A program made the translations under genes and the position numbers. From Clostridia bacterium (GTDB lineage Bacteria; Bacillota_A; Clostridia; Oscillospirales; CAG-382), in the NCBI GenBank assembly GCA_017614095.1, contig JAGACN010000058.1, positions 1 through 7,882 on the forward strand: a stretch of DNA of 7,882 nucleotides. Direction: 5' to 3'. Position 1 is the stretch's first letter; the number at the start of each line of letters is the position of its first letter. This document shows positions 1-6,740 of this stretch, piece after piece. The notes below the pieces were generated by a model, which was given only the letters and a program-made list of their open reading frames with translations, had not been told where the DNA came from and ran no database searches.

Positions 1-675
1 ACGGCTGTCGTTAAGGCTTCCCGCCGCGATCTGCCTGTCCTTGTCGCGAAAGGGATGGACGGTGCGACGACGGTCACTACGACCATGATCATCGCCCATA
101 TGGCTGGCATTTCCGTATTTGCGACCGGCGGCATCGGCGGCGTTCACAGAGGCGCCGAAGTAACGATGGACATTTCCGCCGATCTGGAGGAGTTGGCGCA
201 TACGCCGGTCATGGTCGTCTGCGCAGGCGCGAAGTCCATATTGGATCTTGGCTTGACGCTGGAATATCTGGAGACGCACGGAGTTCCGGTCATCGGCTAC
301 GGGACGGAGGAACTGCCCGCTTTCTATACCCGTACGAGCGGACACAAGGTGGACTACCGTCTGGATTCGCCTGAAGAACTGGCTGCCGCATTCAAAGCGC
401 AGCGGGATCTCGGGTTTGAAGGCGGAATGCTGGTCGCCAATCCCATTCCGGAAGCCTATTCCATGGACCGTTCTGAGATCGACGCGGCCATTGACAAAGC
501 CGTCATGCAGGCAAACGAACTTGGCATCAAAGGCAAGGAAACGACGCCCTATCTGCTGGCGAGCATCAAGGAGATCACCGGCGGCAAAAGCCTTGACGCC
601 AATATCCAACTGGTCCTGAATAACGCGAAACTGGCCGCGCGGACCGCGGCAGTGCTGGCAAAACTTCCAAAATGA
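1..675 (+). CDS. psuG: Pseudouridine-5'-phosphate glycosidase, 5'-truncated by window edge
   Basis: PsuG reversibly cleaves the C-C glycosidic bond of pseudouridine 5'-phosphate to uracil and ribose 5-phosphate, in the cytoplasm, after a kinase (PsuK) phosphorylates pseudouridine. The frame is open from base 1, so the 224 visible residues are the C-terminal part of a family usually about 300-310 residues long; roughly 80 residues and the start lie outside the window. The ATG at 55 is an internal methionine. Family signatures seen: the ASRRDLPVLVAKG segment at visible residues 6-18, GATTV, TGGIGGVHRGAE (42-53), DISADLEEL (58-66) near the expected metal-binding Asp, and CAGAKSILDLGLTLEYLETHG (from residue 74), whose Lys78 fits the Schiff-base lysine (Lys166 in E. 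coli). NPIP and the C-terminal helix follow. It overlaps the next gene by four bases (ATGA). The call is secure; residue equivalences are inferred from memory of the family. Confidence 0.96.
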   Translation, partial: TAVVKASRRDLPVLVAKGMDGATTVTTTMIIAHMAGISVFATGGIGGVHRGAEVTMDISADLEELAHTPVMVVCAGAKSILDLGLTLEYLETHGVPVIGYGTEELPAFYTRTSGHKVDYRLDSPEELAAAFKAQRDLGFEGGMLVANPIPEAYSMDRSEIDAAIDKAVMQANELGIKGKETTPYLLASIKEITGGKSLDANIQLVLNNAKLAARTAAVLAKLPK

Positions 676-1307
676 ACGAACGCGATCTGTCCGAATGGCG
701 CGCGCGGCTTTTGAATGCGCGTGCGGAAGGCCATGCATGGTCCTGGAAGGACGCCTCCTTTCTCGCCGGCATACGGGACGCTCTCCGGTCGGTCGATCCG
801 CATCGGGACGGGGAAGACCTCCTGTACCTCTCCGAATCGGTTGCCGAAGAGCTCGGCGCCGCTTACGAGGAGGCGGACCGGATGGCTTACGCGGCCGAAT
901 TTTATTCGCTGGCTGTCCGACTGATGGCGGAACAGGCCAGACGGTTTGGGGACGGATCCGGACAGATGGCCCCCATCCTGGTGAAAGCCGTCCGTGCACG
1001 GAATTATTATTCCGACGACGACTGCGGCGACCTGCGCAGCTGCGCGGCTGTCTGTCTGGGAGATGCTGCGGACGACGTGATGGATTACGCGCTGTCCGAG
1101 CGGCGTGTCCTGATCCACGACCCGGTGGAGTCGACGGCTGCTTATCTGAATGTGATCGATGTCGTCGAAGAGAAACTCGAGTCCGCTTTCGGCGGTCGGA
1201 CAGGCTCCCCCGGTGAGCGGTGGACCGTCAAGAAAGGGATACTGGACGAGAATGGGATCCGGTGGCGTTCGCCTGCGGACTGTAATCCGTCCATTCGTTT
1301 TTGTTAA
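672..1307 (+). CDS. Hypothetical protein, 211 residues, unrecognised family
   Basis: I do not recognise this family. The protein is acidic and looks mostly alpha-helical, with an amphipathic helical stretch around residues 45-95 (ESVAEELGAAYEEADRM, then FYSLAVRLMAEQARR) that could suit a small helical bundle or repeat-like fold. A DDDCGDLRSC segment lies near residues 115-125. The end reads KKGILDENGIRWRSPADCNP, then a short hydrophobic tail ending in Cys, which looks like a constrained motif rather than a loose tail. There is no signal peptide or membrane segment, so it should be cytoplasmic. The start is chosen because its ATG overlaps the psuG stop as ATGA. No Shine-Dalgarno is evident, so translation probably depends on coupling to psuG. 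The next gene starts two bases after its TAA. Coding status rests on the tight junctions and an uninterrupted frame. A role in nucleoside use is only suggested by position. Confidence 0.85.
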   Translation: MNERDLSEWRARLLNARAEGHAWSWKDASFLAGIRDALRSVDPHRDGEDLLYLSESVAEELGAAYEEADRMAYAAEFYSLAVRLMAEQARRFGDGSGQMAPILVKAVRARNYYSDDDCGDLRSCAAVCLGDAADDVMDYALSERRVLIHDPVESTAAYLNVIDVVEEKLESAFGGRTGSPGERWTVKKGILDENGIRWRSPADCNPSIRFC

Positions 1308-1309
1308 GT

Positions 1310-1942
1310 ATGAAACTGATTTTATCTTCCAACGATTTTTCGCGTCCGGATACGCGGGCATGCATCTTCGCAAACCTGCCCTTGCCGGTATCGGAATGCC
1401 GCCTTTTGTATATCCCGAATGAGAAAGTATCCGAAAAACAAATGAAAAGCAGCCGATTCCAGGAAAAGTGTTCCCGGTACGGTTTCCGGACGGAGCGCGT
1501 TGCCGTCCTGAACTATTATCACCCGGAATCGATCGCGGACTTCCGTCCGGATGTCGTCTATCTTGGCGGCGGGAATACGTTCTCGACCCTCGCGCGGATC
1601 CGGGATCACGGGTTTGCGGATACCCTTTGCCGTCTCATCAAAAACGGCGCCGTTTATATCGGAGGCAGCTGCGGTGCGCATATCGTCAGCGCGGATATCC
1701 AGCACGTAAAGGCGTTTGACGAGGACCGCGTCGGTTTTACCGATTACAGCGGGCTCGGCCTGTTTTGCGGCGTACTGGTCTGTCATTATTCGAAAGACCG
1801 CGAGCCGGTCTATGAGAAACTGTTGCGGGAAAGCCGCTATCCGGTCTATGCGCTCCGGAACGGCGATTCTCTCGTTGTCGAAGACGGCATTGTGACAGTT
1901 GTCCCGTGTGACGAGACGATTCCGGAGGAACAGTCGATATGA
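1310..1942 (+). CDS. Peptidase S51 (dipeptidase E-like) family protein
   Basis: This is a likely cytoplasmic serine peptidase of family S51. In that family dipeptidase E (PepE) cleaves Asp-X dipeptides and cyanophycinases cleave Asp-Arg; the substrate here cannot be read. It has 210 residues (PepE is about 229) and the expected class-I-glutamine-amidotransferase-like layout: MKLILSS at the N-terminus, DVVYLGGGNTF (residues 81-91), and a nucleophile elbow IGGSCGAHI (117-125) in which Ser120 matches PepE Ser120. GLGLFCGVLVCHY (148-160) follows, with His159 as candidate catalytic His. The acidic member of the triad is not clear to me. The elbow has Cys where PepE has Ala after the nucleophile. 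A TTG at 1301 would add three residues and overlap the upstream gene; the ATG at 1310 is preferred because it follows the upstream TAA by two bases and gives the usual M-K-L start. No strong Shine-Dalgarno is visible. Confidence 0.88.
   Translation: MKLILSSNDFSRPDTRACIFANLPLPVSECRLLYIPNEKVSEKQMKSSRFQEKCSRYGFRTERVAVLNYYHPESIADFRPDVVYLGGGNTFSTLARIRDHGFADTLCRLIKNGAVYIGGSCGAHIVSADIQHVKAFDEDRVGFTDYSGLGLFCGVLVCHYSKDREPVYEKLLRESRYPVYALRNGDSLVVEDGIVTVVPCDETIPEEQSI
1924..1930 (+). promoter_or_regulatory. Ribosome binding site of the YjjG-type gene
   Basis: GGAGGAA ends eight bases before the ATG at 1939. It lies inside the end of the S51 peptidase gene and fixes the start of the HAD gene at the ATGA overlap (1939-1942). 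Confidence 0.8.
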
Positions 1943-2658
1943 CCTTTTCCAAGCAGACCCATTCCGAATCGGACAGACGACCTTTCAAGGTCCTGTTCCT
2001 GGATATCGACGATACGCTGCTGGATTTCGAGGCCAACGCCCGTCTGGCTATGAAAAATGCCTTTTTGGATTTTGGACTTCCGTTTTCCGAACGTTCCTTC
2101 CGGCTGTTCGAAGAACGCAACCTCGCTTTGTGGAAACGGCTCGAACGGAAAGAGATCACCAAGCAGGAACTGTTCTATCTGCGCTGGCGGATCATCTTTT
2201 CCGAATTGGGTCTTGACGCCGATCCGGACGCGTTCGAGCAAAGCTTCTTAAAAGGACTGGAAAACGCGGTCGTGCCCATTCCCGGAGCCGCCGAACTGGT
2301 GGCAAAACTTTCCGGGACCTACCGTTTGTGCGCCGCGAGCAACGGCATGCGACACCAGCAGGTCGAACGCCTGAAGAAGGCCGGGATGTACGGGGCGATG
2401 GAGCATGTTTTCGTGTCCGAAACGATCGGCTTCGAAAAACCGTCCGCTCCGTTCTTCGACTACTGCTTCCGCGTCCTTAGGGACGTCAAGCCGGAGGAGA
2501 CGCTCATGATCGGCGACTCCGTGACGGCGGACATCAAAGGCGCTCTGGCATACGGCATTCCCTGCATCTGGTTCGACCGCTACCGGACGCGAGCGACCCC
2601 GCCCGAAGGCGTGCTTGCCGCGGTTCAGGACCTGAACGAACTCTACGATTATCTCTGA
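1939..2658 (+). CDS. yjjG: HAD-superfamily pyrimidine nucleotidase, YjjG type
   Basis: A phosphatase of the HAD superfamily, closest by eye to the YjjG family. E. coli YjjG dephosphorylates UMP, dUMP and dTMP and helps clear non-canonical pyrimidine nucleotides. All four HAD motifs are present in the 239-residue protein: motif I LDIDDTLLDF with nucleophile Asp22 and acid/base Asp24; motif II ASNG with Ser134; motif III GFEKP with Lys167; motif IV IGDSVTADI with Asp193 and Asp198. The helical cap between motifs I and II (about residues 30-115) is the C1 type, with YjjG-like features such as LWKRLE and LRWR. A 16-residue polar N-terminal extension precedes the domain. The start overlaps the S51 gene stop (ATGA) and has a good ribosome binding site. 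Co-location with psuG fits pyrimidine nucleotide turnover. A more general HAD phosphatase cannot be excluded, as substrate range in this superfamily is loose. Confidence 0.9.
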   Translation: MTFSKQTHSESDRRPFKVLFLDIDDTLLDFEANARLAMKNAFLDFGLPFSERSFRLFEERNLALWKRLERKEITKQELFYLRWRIIFSELGLDADPDAFEQSFLKGLENAVVPIPGAAELVAKLSGTYRLCAASNGMRHQQVERLKKAGMYGAMEHVFVSETIGFEKPSAPFFDYCFRVLRDVKPEETLMIGDSVTADIKGALAYGIPCIWFDRYRTRATPPEGVLAAVQDLNELYDYL

Positions 2659-2664
2659 TTCTTC

Positions 2665-2670
2665 AAGGTG
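2665..2670 (+). promoter_or_regulatory. Ribosome binding site of the PHP-domain gene
   Basis: AAGGTG, complementary to the 16S rRNA 3' end, lies four bases before the ATG at 2675. It sits in the 16-base gap after the HAD gene and supports that start. Confidence 0.65.
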
Positions 2671-2674
2671 AACT

Positions 2675-3391
2675 ATGTACAAATACGAGATGCATCTGCA
2701 TACGACCGCCTGCAGCCCGTGCGCCGTTTCGCCGATGGAATCCTACGTTTACCGGGCTAAGGAACTCGGCTATGCGGGATTCGTCGTGACCAACCACCTG
2801 AATTTCCGATGGAAAGAGGAATCCGGGCTCTCGCTGAAGGACGCCTGGGAAACGCATATCCAGCGCTACATCGACGACTGGAAGAACGGATACGATCTTG
2901 GGCGGACGATGGATGTGGACGTCCTGTTCGGCGTGGAGGCCGGCATCGGGCACGGAAAAGAAGCGCTCATCTACGGACTGGACCCGTCGGCACTGAAAAA
3001 GGAATACCGCTTCTCGCAGTATTCCACACGCGAAAAATCCGATTTCGTCCATGCGCACGGGGCCTGGTTCGTCGCGGCGCATCCCTTCCGCCACCGCTGG
3101 TATATCTCGGAAGAAGACGCGGAAACGCCGCCGGAAATCGAGCTCTACGACGCGCTCGAAGTGTATAACGAAGGGAACCTTCCCGGTGAGAACCCGCGCG
3201 CGCAGGCGCTGGCCGACGAGCACGGACTCGCGGGCATCGGAGGGGGAGACGTGCACGATGTCAACAAGTTCGGAAACAGCGGGATGGCATTTGAGAAACG
3301 CCTTCGTTCCCAAGACGATCTGCTGCAGACGCTGAAGGAAGGCGCATACCGGATCCTGATCCGCGGACAGTCCGGACTTCCGATCGAATGA
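2675..3391 (+). CDS. PHP-domain metal-dependent hydrolase
   Basis: The protein belongs to the polymerase-and-histidinol-phosphatase (PHP) superfamily, whose members are metal-dependent phosphoesterases (histidinol phosphatase HisK, nucleoside 3',5'-bisphosphate phosphatases, polymerase-associated PHP domains). In order, the 238 residues carry EMHLHT (His7, His9), VVTNHL (His41), GVEAGI (Glu88), VAAHPFRH (His136) and GGGDVHD (Asp192, His194), i.e. the usual set of metal ligands. It is a stand-alone single domain without polymerase or nuclease parts. Cys13 and Cys16 lie just after the first motif, as in many clostridial PHP proteins. The N-terminal motif at residue 7 confirms the start. It is the last gene of the plus cluster, 16 bases after the HAD gene. 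A phosphoesterase role next to a nucleotidase is plausible, but the substrate is unknown. Histidinol phosphatase is less likely, since no his genes are near. Confidence 0.9.
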   Translation: MYKYEMHLHTTACSPCAVSPMESYVYRAKELGYAGFVVTNHLNFRWKEESGLSLKDAWETHIQRYIDDWKNGYDLGRTMDVDVLFGVEAGIGHGKEALIYGLDPSALKKEYRFSQYSTREKSDFVHAHGAWFVAAHPFRHRWYISEEDAETPPEIELYDALEVYNEGNLPGENPRAQALADEHGLAGIGGGDVHDVNKFGNSGMAFEKRLRSQDDLLQTLKEGAYRILIRGQSGLPIE

Positions 3392-3401
3392 GCGGCACCA
3401 T

Positions 3402-3475
3402 AACGAAAGGCTGAAGCCAAATACCGGTTCTTCTCCGGCAGCTTCAGCCGCTTTTTGTTTTGCTTTCGTTTTTTG
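3402..3475 (+). terminator. Hairpin and T tracts between the convergent clusters
   Basis: A perfect nine-base stem, GGCTGAAGC (3409-3417) with GCTTCAGCC (3441-3449), encloses a smaller CCGG/CCGG stem (3424-3427 with 3435-3438). It is followed by GC and a T-rich run (CTTTTTGTTTTG), as expected for intrinsic termination of the plus cluster. A second pair of arms, AACGAAAG (3402-3409) and CTTTCGTT (3463-3470), flanks the core, and another T run follows (3469-3474). On the minus strand the same core is followed by a weaker TTTCGTTA, so it may also stop the opposing cluster, whose last stop codon is at 3476-3478. This short region is the only intergenic gap of note in the window. Confidence 0.85.
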
Positions 3476-4708
3476 TCAGGCTTCCTTCAGACACTGCAAC
3501 GCGCGCAGGATGCCGTATTTGCCGGATTCGTAGGTCAGCCCACCCTGCAGGAAAACGCGGTACGGCGGACGCAAAGGTCCGTCCGCGGAGAGCTCGATGG
3601 AGGATCCCTGGACGAACGCGCCGGCGGCCATGACCACCTCGTCGTGATAGCCGGGCATCGCCCAGCCTTCCGGGGTCACATAGCTGTCGACGGGCGATCC
3701 GTTCTGGATGCCCTTGCAGAAGAGGAGCATCTGCTCTCTGGATCCGCAATCCACCGTCTGGATGATATCCGACCGTCTTTCGGTCCCGGCCGGACTGCAT
3801 TCGTAGCCCGCGAGTTCGAACAGCCGGGCCGCGAAATGTGCCGTTTTCAAGGCCTGGCAGACGGTATGGGGCGCGTAGAAGAGGCCCTTGATCATCTGCT
3901 TTGTCGTCCCGAACGACGCGCATACTTCGAGTTCGATGCCGGGAACGGAGAGCCGGTAGGAGGCAAGTTTTACCGCTTCCTCCGTTCCGACGACGTATCC
4001 GCCAGATTCCGCCATGCCGCCGCCCGGGTTCTTGATGAGCGAACCGACCAGCAGGTCGGCTTTCGGTTCCTCCGTCTCGACGAATTCCCCGTAGCAGTTG
4101 TCGATCATGAAGAGGACGCCCGGATAGCGCCGGACGAGGTCGTGCAGTTCGTTGAGTTCGCCGACGGTCAGCGTCCGACGGTCCTCGTACCCTTTGGAGC
4201 GCTGCGCGTAGACCAGCCGGACGGGTTCCCGGTCCAAACGGGCGCGGACGGCATCCAGATCGAGTACCGAGCGGTCGATCAGGTCGATCTGCTCGTAGCG
4301 GACGCCGAACTCGGCCAAAGACCCTTCGCAGGGGACGATGCCGATCACGGAGTCCAGCGTGTCGTACGGTTTCCCGGTGACGGAAAGCATCGTGTCGCCC
4401 GGGCGCAGGACGCCCTGGAGCGCGACGGTCAGCGCATGCGTGCCGGACAGGATGCTGCAGCGGGCAAAGCCCGCTTCGTAGCCGAAAACGTCCGCGAACA
4501 GGCGGTCGCACAGATCGCGTCCGTCGTCGTTGTAGCCGTATCCGACCGTTCCGTTGAAATGCCGTTCGGACAGCCGATTCCGTTCGAACGCGCGCAGCAC
4601 CTTGACCGTATTGGCTTCGGATACGCTGTCCAGATACTTGAACTCTTCTTCCAGCTCGCGTTCGGCACGGCCGGCCAGTTCAAGCAGTTCCTTGCTGAAT
4701 CCGTCCAT
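3476..4708 (-). CDS. PLP-dependent Met_gamma_lyase / aluminium-resistance family protein
   Basis: This is a fold-type I PLP enzyme of the family annotated as methionine gamma-lyase family or aluminium resistance protein (B. subtilis YnbB-like), relatives of cystathionine beta- and gamma-lyases; the true reaction is mostly untested. The 410 residues match family length. Seen in order: an N-terminal helical segment, NGTVGYGYNDDGRD (52-65), a cofactor phosphate region SGTHALT (88-94), MIDNCYGEFVE (201-211) with Asp203 to pair with the pyridine nitrogen, and GSLIKNPGGG (222-231) with Lys226 as the Schiff-base lysine. FGTTKQMIKGLFYAP (266-280) and the C-terminal GGLTYESGKYGI (389-400) follow. The ATG at 4708 is chosen because it overlaps the upstream M42 stop as TGATG and gives the normal family N-terminus. 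An open frame up to 4822 would add 38 low-complexity Arg/Pro-rich residues inside the M42 gene. It is the last gene of the minus cluster. Link to peptide-derived sulfur amino acids is inference. Confidence 0.92.
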   Translation of the reverse strand: MDGFSKELLELAGRAERELEEEFKYLDSVSEANTVKVLRAFERNRLSERHFNGTVGYGYNDDGRDLCDRLFADVFGYEAGFARCSILSGTHALTVALQGVLRPGDTMLSVTGKPYDTLDSVIGIVPCEGSLAEFGVRYEQIDLIDRSVLDLDAVRARLDREPVRLVYAQRSKGYEDRRTLTVGELNELHDLVRRYPGVLFMIDNCYGEFVETEEPKADLLVGSLIKNPGGGMAESGGYVVGTEEAVKLASYRLSVPGIELEVCASFGTTKQMIKGLFYAPHTVCQALKTAHFAARLFELAGYECSPAGTERRSDIIQTVDCGSREQMLLFCKGIQNGSPVDSYVTPEGWAMPGYHDEVVMAAGAFVQGSSIELSADGPLRPPYRVFLQGGLTYESGKYGILRALQCLKEA

Positions 4709-5700
4709 CAGGCCATTCCGTTCTCGACGAAGGCGATCAGCAGATCCGCGCAGGCCTGCAGATCCTTGAAGTCGACGGTCTCGACCGGGCTGTGGATGTA
4801 GCGGGCGGGGATGGAGATGCATCCGGCCGCGCAGCCTTCGCCGGCGATCTGTATGGACGAGGTGTCCGTTCCGCCGTAGGGAAGGACTTCGTACTGGTAC
4901 GGGATCTCCTTCTGCTCGGCCAGTTCGGTCAGACGGTCAACGATGCAGGGGGCGCACAGGACGGAACTGTCCTTGATCTTGATGGCGACGCCTCCGCCGA
5001 GTTTGGTGACCGGACGTCCGTCGCCGCATTCGTCCGCCGCCGTCACGTCCAGCGCGATGCCGTAGTCGGGCATGATGCGGAACGCGGCCGTCTTGGAGCC
5101 GCGGCAGCCCACTTCCTCCTGGACGGTGAACACGAACCAGGTGTCGTAGGCCGGCTTACCGGCATGCAGCGCGGCATAGACGGAAAGGACGCAGCCGATG
5201 CGGTCGTCGTAGGCTTTCGCCGTATAGCGGGTGCCGCTCAGACGCTGCAGGGAAGGCTCGACGGCGCACAGGTCGCCGACTTTCACTTTCTTTTCGGCGG
5301 CTTTCTTGTCCTTTGCGCCGATATCCACGACCAGTTTCTTCGGGGTCAGATCGGCCGGCTTCACGTCGTGCTCGGGAACGATGACGCCGTGCAGTCCGTT
5401 CAAGAAGCGGACTTTATGGAAGGAGGAGGCCACCGCATTGATGCCGCCGACGGGGGCAACGTAGACAAAGCCGTCGCTGTTGATGCCGGTCACGACAAAT
5501 CCGATCTCGTCCATATGGGACGCGATCATCAGCTTTTTGGAGGAATCTTTCCCTTTGCGCAGGACCAGAAGATTGCCCATCGGATCGACGAACGCGTCGT
5601 CCGCGACGCCCTTCAGCTCCTCGCGGATGACTTCCGCGAGTTTCTTTTCCATTCCGGAAACGGAGAAAATATTCAAAAACGATTTCGTAAGATTCAGCAT
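4708..5700 (-). CDS. M42-family aminopeptidase (third gene of three)
   Basis: A metallo-aminopeptidase of family M42 (FrvX/YsdC/TET group), which forms large cytoplasmic tetrahedral dodecamers that trim short peptides. The 330-residue protein keeps the five metal ligands and the catalytic Glu: ASHMDEIG (His62), AYDDRIGC (Asp165), QEEVGCRG (catalytic Glu195, ligand Glu196), ALDVT (Asp218) and YIHSPVE (His303). The VDPMGNLL segment (38-45), PVGGI (83-87) and YGGTDTSSIQ (275-284) are also typical. A polar Lys-rich stretch, DLTPKKLVVDIGAKDKKAAE (117-136), marks the inserted dimerisation domain region. Its start lies two bases after the stop of the preceding M42 gene and is backed by GGAAAGGA ten bases upstream. 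Its TGA overlaps the next start by one base. The metal-dependent peptidase call is firm; specificity (acidic, neutral or basic residues) cannot be told by eye. Some members are annotated as endoglucanases, which is less likely. Confidence 0.95.
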   Translation of the reverse strand: MLNLTKSFLNIFSVSGMEKKLAEVIREELKGVADDAFVDPMGNLLVLRKGKDSSKKLMIASHMDEIGFVVTGINSDGFVYVAPVGGINAVASSFHKVRFLNGLHGVIVPEHDVKPADLTPKKLVVDIGAKDKKAAEKKVKVGDLCAVEPSLQRLSGTRYTAKAYDDRIGCVLSVYAALHAGKPAYDTWFVFTVQEEVGCRGSKTAAFRIMPDYGIALDVTAADECGDGRPVTKLGGGVAIKIKDSSVLCAPCIVDRLTELAEQKEIPYQYEVLPYGGTDTSSIQIAGEGCAAGCISIPARYIHSPVETVDFKDLQACADLLIAFVENGMA

Positions 5701-5702
5701 AT

Positions 5703-6740
5703 CTAGTTGATCCTTTCCAAAACATGTTTGACGAGCATGCCCACGGACAGCAGGTCCTCTTTTGCGGCCACGCTGCTTGCGGAATGAATGTAGCGGGTCG
5801 GTGCGGATATGGCCAGCACGCGCGCGCCGGCGGCTCCGGTCTGGAACGACCGCGCGTCGTTTCCGCCCGCGACGATGTTCTTCAGCTGACAGGGGATCCC
5901 GTTTTCCTTTGCGGTCTCGAGTGCGAGTGCGACCAGTTCCTTGTCATAGATGGTCCCGTTGTCCATATGCGAGATGACGGCGCCGCCGAATACCTTGCAT
6001 GCGCATTTTTCGTCCGGAACGCCGGCGATGTCTCCGGCGGTGGTGGACTCCAGCACGATGGCGATGTCCGGCTGGATCTCGTAGCAGACTTCTTTTGCGC
6101 CGTCGCATCCGATCTCTTCACAGGTGTCGAACGCAAAATAGGTGTCGTATTCCAGATCCGAGCGGATCAGGTCCACCATGACGGCGCAGCCGAACCGGTC
6201 GTCCAGGGCTTTGGACTTGATCAGTTTCCTGTCCTCGCCGAATTCCTCGAACGAGGTGTCGAAGACCATGCAGTCGCCGATCTGTACCAGTTTGGCGGCG
6301 CTTTCACGGTCCTTGCACCCGATATCCACCAGCATCTCGGACACGGGCTCGCAGACGCCGCGTTCGTCCTTCTTCTGCATATGGATTGCCTTGGAACTGA
6401 CGACTCCGATCTGACCGTCCTTGCAGAAGCGCAGGCGTCTGCCGCTGATCACCCGGCGGTCGATCCCGCCGATCGTATCAAAATGGATGTAACCTTCGTC
6501 AGAGATGTGCGTCACCATGAAGCCGACTTCGTCCATATGTGCGGCGACGAGCACTTTTTTGCCGTCCGCGCGGGAGTGTTTTCCTTTTTTGAAGACGATC
6601 AGGTTGCCGTTCGGATCGGTCCTGTATTCGGCTCCGGACCCTTCAATCTCCCGAATGACTTTCCGGCGCACTTCTTTCTCCAGTCCGGACGGAGCCGGGA
6701 TGTCGCAGAATTCTTTCAGCTTTGCCCAGAATTGTTCCAT
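5703..6740 (-). CDS. M42-family aminopeptidase (second gene of three)
   Basis: A second M42 metallo-aminopeptidase, 345 residues, close in length to the archaeal TET peptidases. Ligands and catalytic residues are all visible: AAHMDEVG (His68), ALDDRFGC (Asp180), CEEIGCDGA (catalytic Glu208, ligand Glu209), VLESTTAGD with Glu231 where the two sister proteins have Asp, and YIHSASS (His319). DPNGNLIVFKKG (42-53), TIGGID (89-94) and AGGNDARSFQ (291-300) are family features. Cysteines are frequent (for example residues 106, 130, 142, 157, 185, 208-212 region and 246-248). It starts at the TGATG overlap with the preceding gene and has the strongest ribosome binding site of the cluster. Sharing only scattered motifs with its two neighbours, it is an old paralogue rather than a recent duplicate. 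It could act as its own complex or co-assemble with the neighbours; the sequence does not decide. Confidence 0.95.
   Translation of the reverse strand: MEQFWAKLKEFCDIPAPSGLEKEVRRKVIREIEGSGAEYRTDPNGNLIVFKKGKHSRADGKKVLVAAHMDEVGFMVTHISDEGYIHFDTIGGIDRRVISGRRLRFCKDGQIGVVSSKAIHMQKKDERGVCEPVSEMLVDIGCKDRESAAKLVQIGDCMVFDTSFEEFGEDRKLIKSKALDDRFGCAVMVDLIRSDLEYDTYFAFDTCEEIGCDGAKEVCYEIQPDIAIVLESTTAGDIAGVPDEKCACKVFGGAVISHMDNGTIYDKELVALALETAKENGIPCQLKNIVAGGNDARSFQTGAAGARVLAISAPTRYIHSASSVAAKEDLLSVGMLVKHVLERIN
5711..5718 (-). promoter_or_regulatory. Ribosome binding site of the third M42 gene
   Basis: GGAAAGGA on the minus strand, ten bases before the ATG at 5700, lies within the last codons of the second M42 gene. 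It supports the chosen start despite the two-base intergenic gap. Confidence 0.7.

Noticed and set aside
55..57. ATG as the start of psuG
   Set aside because: The conserved PsuG sequence continues in frame upstream to base 1 (VKASRRDLPVLVAKG), so this is an internal Met and the gene is cut by the window edge.
672..1307. Tetratricopeptide-repeat protein call for the unknown gene
   Set aside because: The helical AEFYSLAVRLM stretch recalls one TPR unit, but no second unit with the same spacing could be found.
549..1373. Minus-strand open frame of 274 codons across psuG and the unknown gene
   Set aside because: It overlaps the end of a certain gene (psuG) on the other strand and crosses three gene junctions of the plus cluster; the plus-strand reading explains the ATGA and TAA-GT-ATG junctions better.
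3392..3475. Small RNA gene or riboswitch in the convergent gap
   Set aside because: The hairpin sits directly after the PHP gene stop and is followed by T tracts, so a terminator explains it; no promoter-like element precedes it.
3455..4801. Long open frame (448 codons) on the plus strand opposite the PLP enzyme gene
   Set aside because: It is antisense to a gene with clear family motifs, its translation has no recognisable motif, and it would run through the terminator hairpin. Long antisense frames are common in GC-rich coding DNA.
4709..4822. N-terminal extension of the PLP enzyme gene to 4822
   Set aside because: The extra 38 residues are Arg/Pro-rich and out of frame within the M42 gene; family length and the TGATG overlap favour the ATG at 4708.
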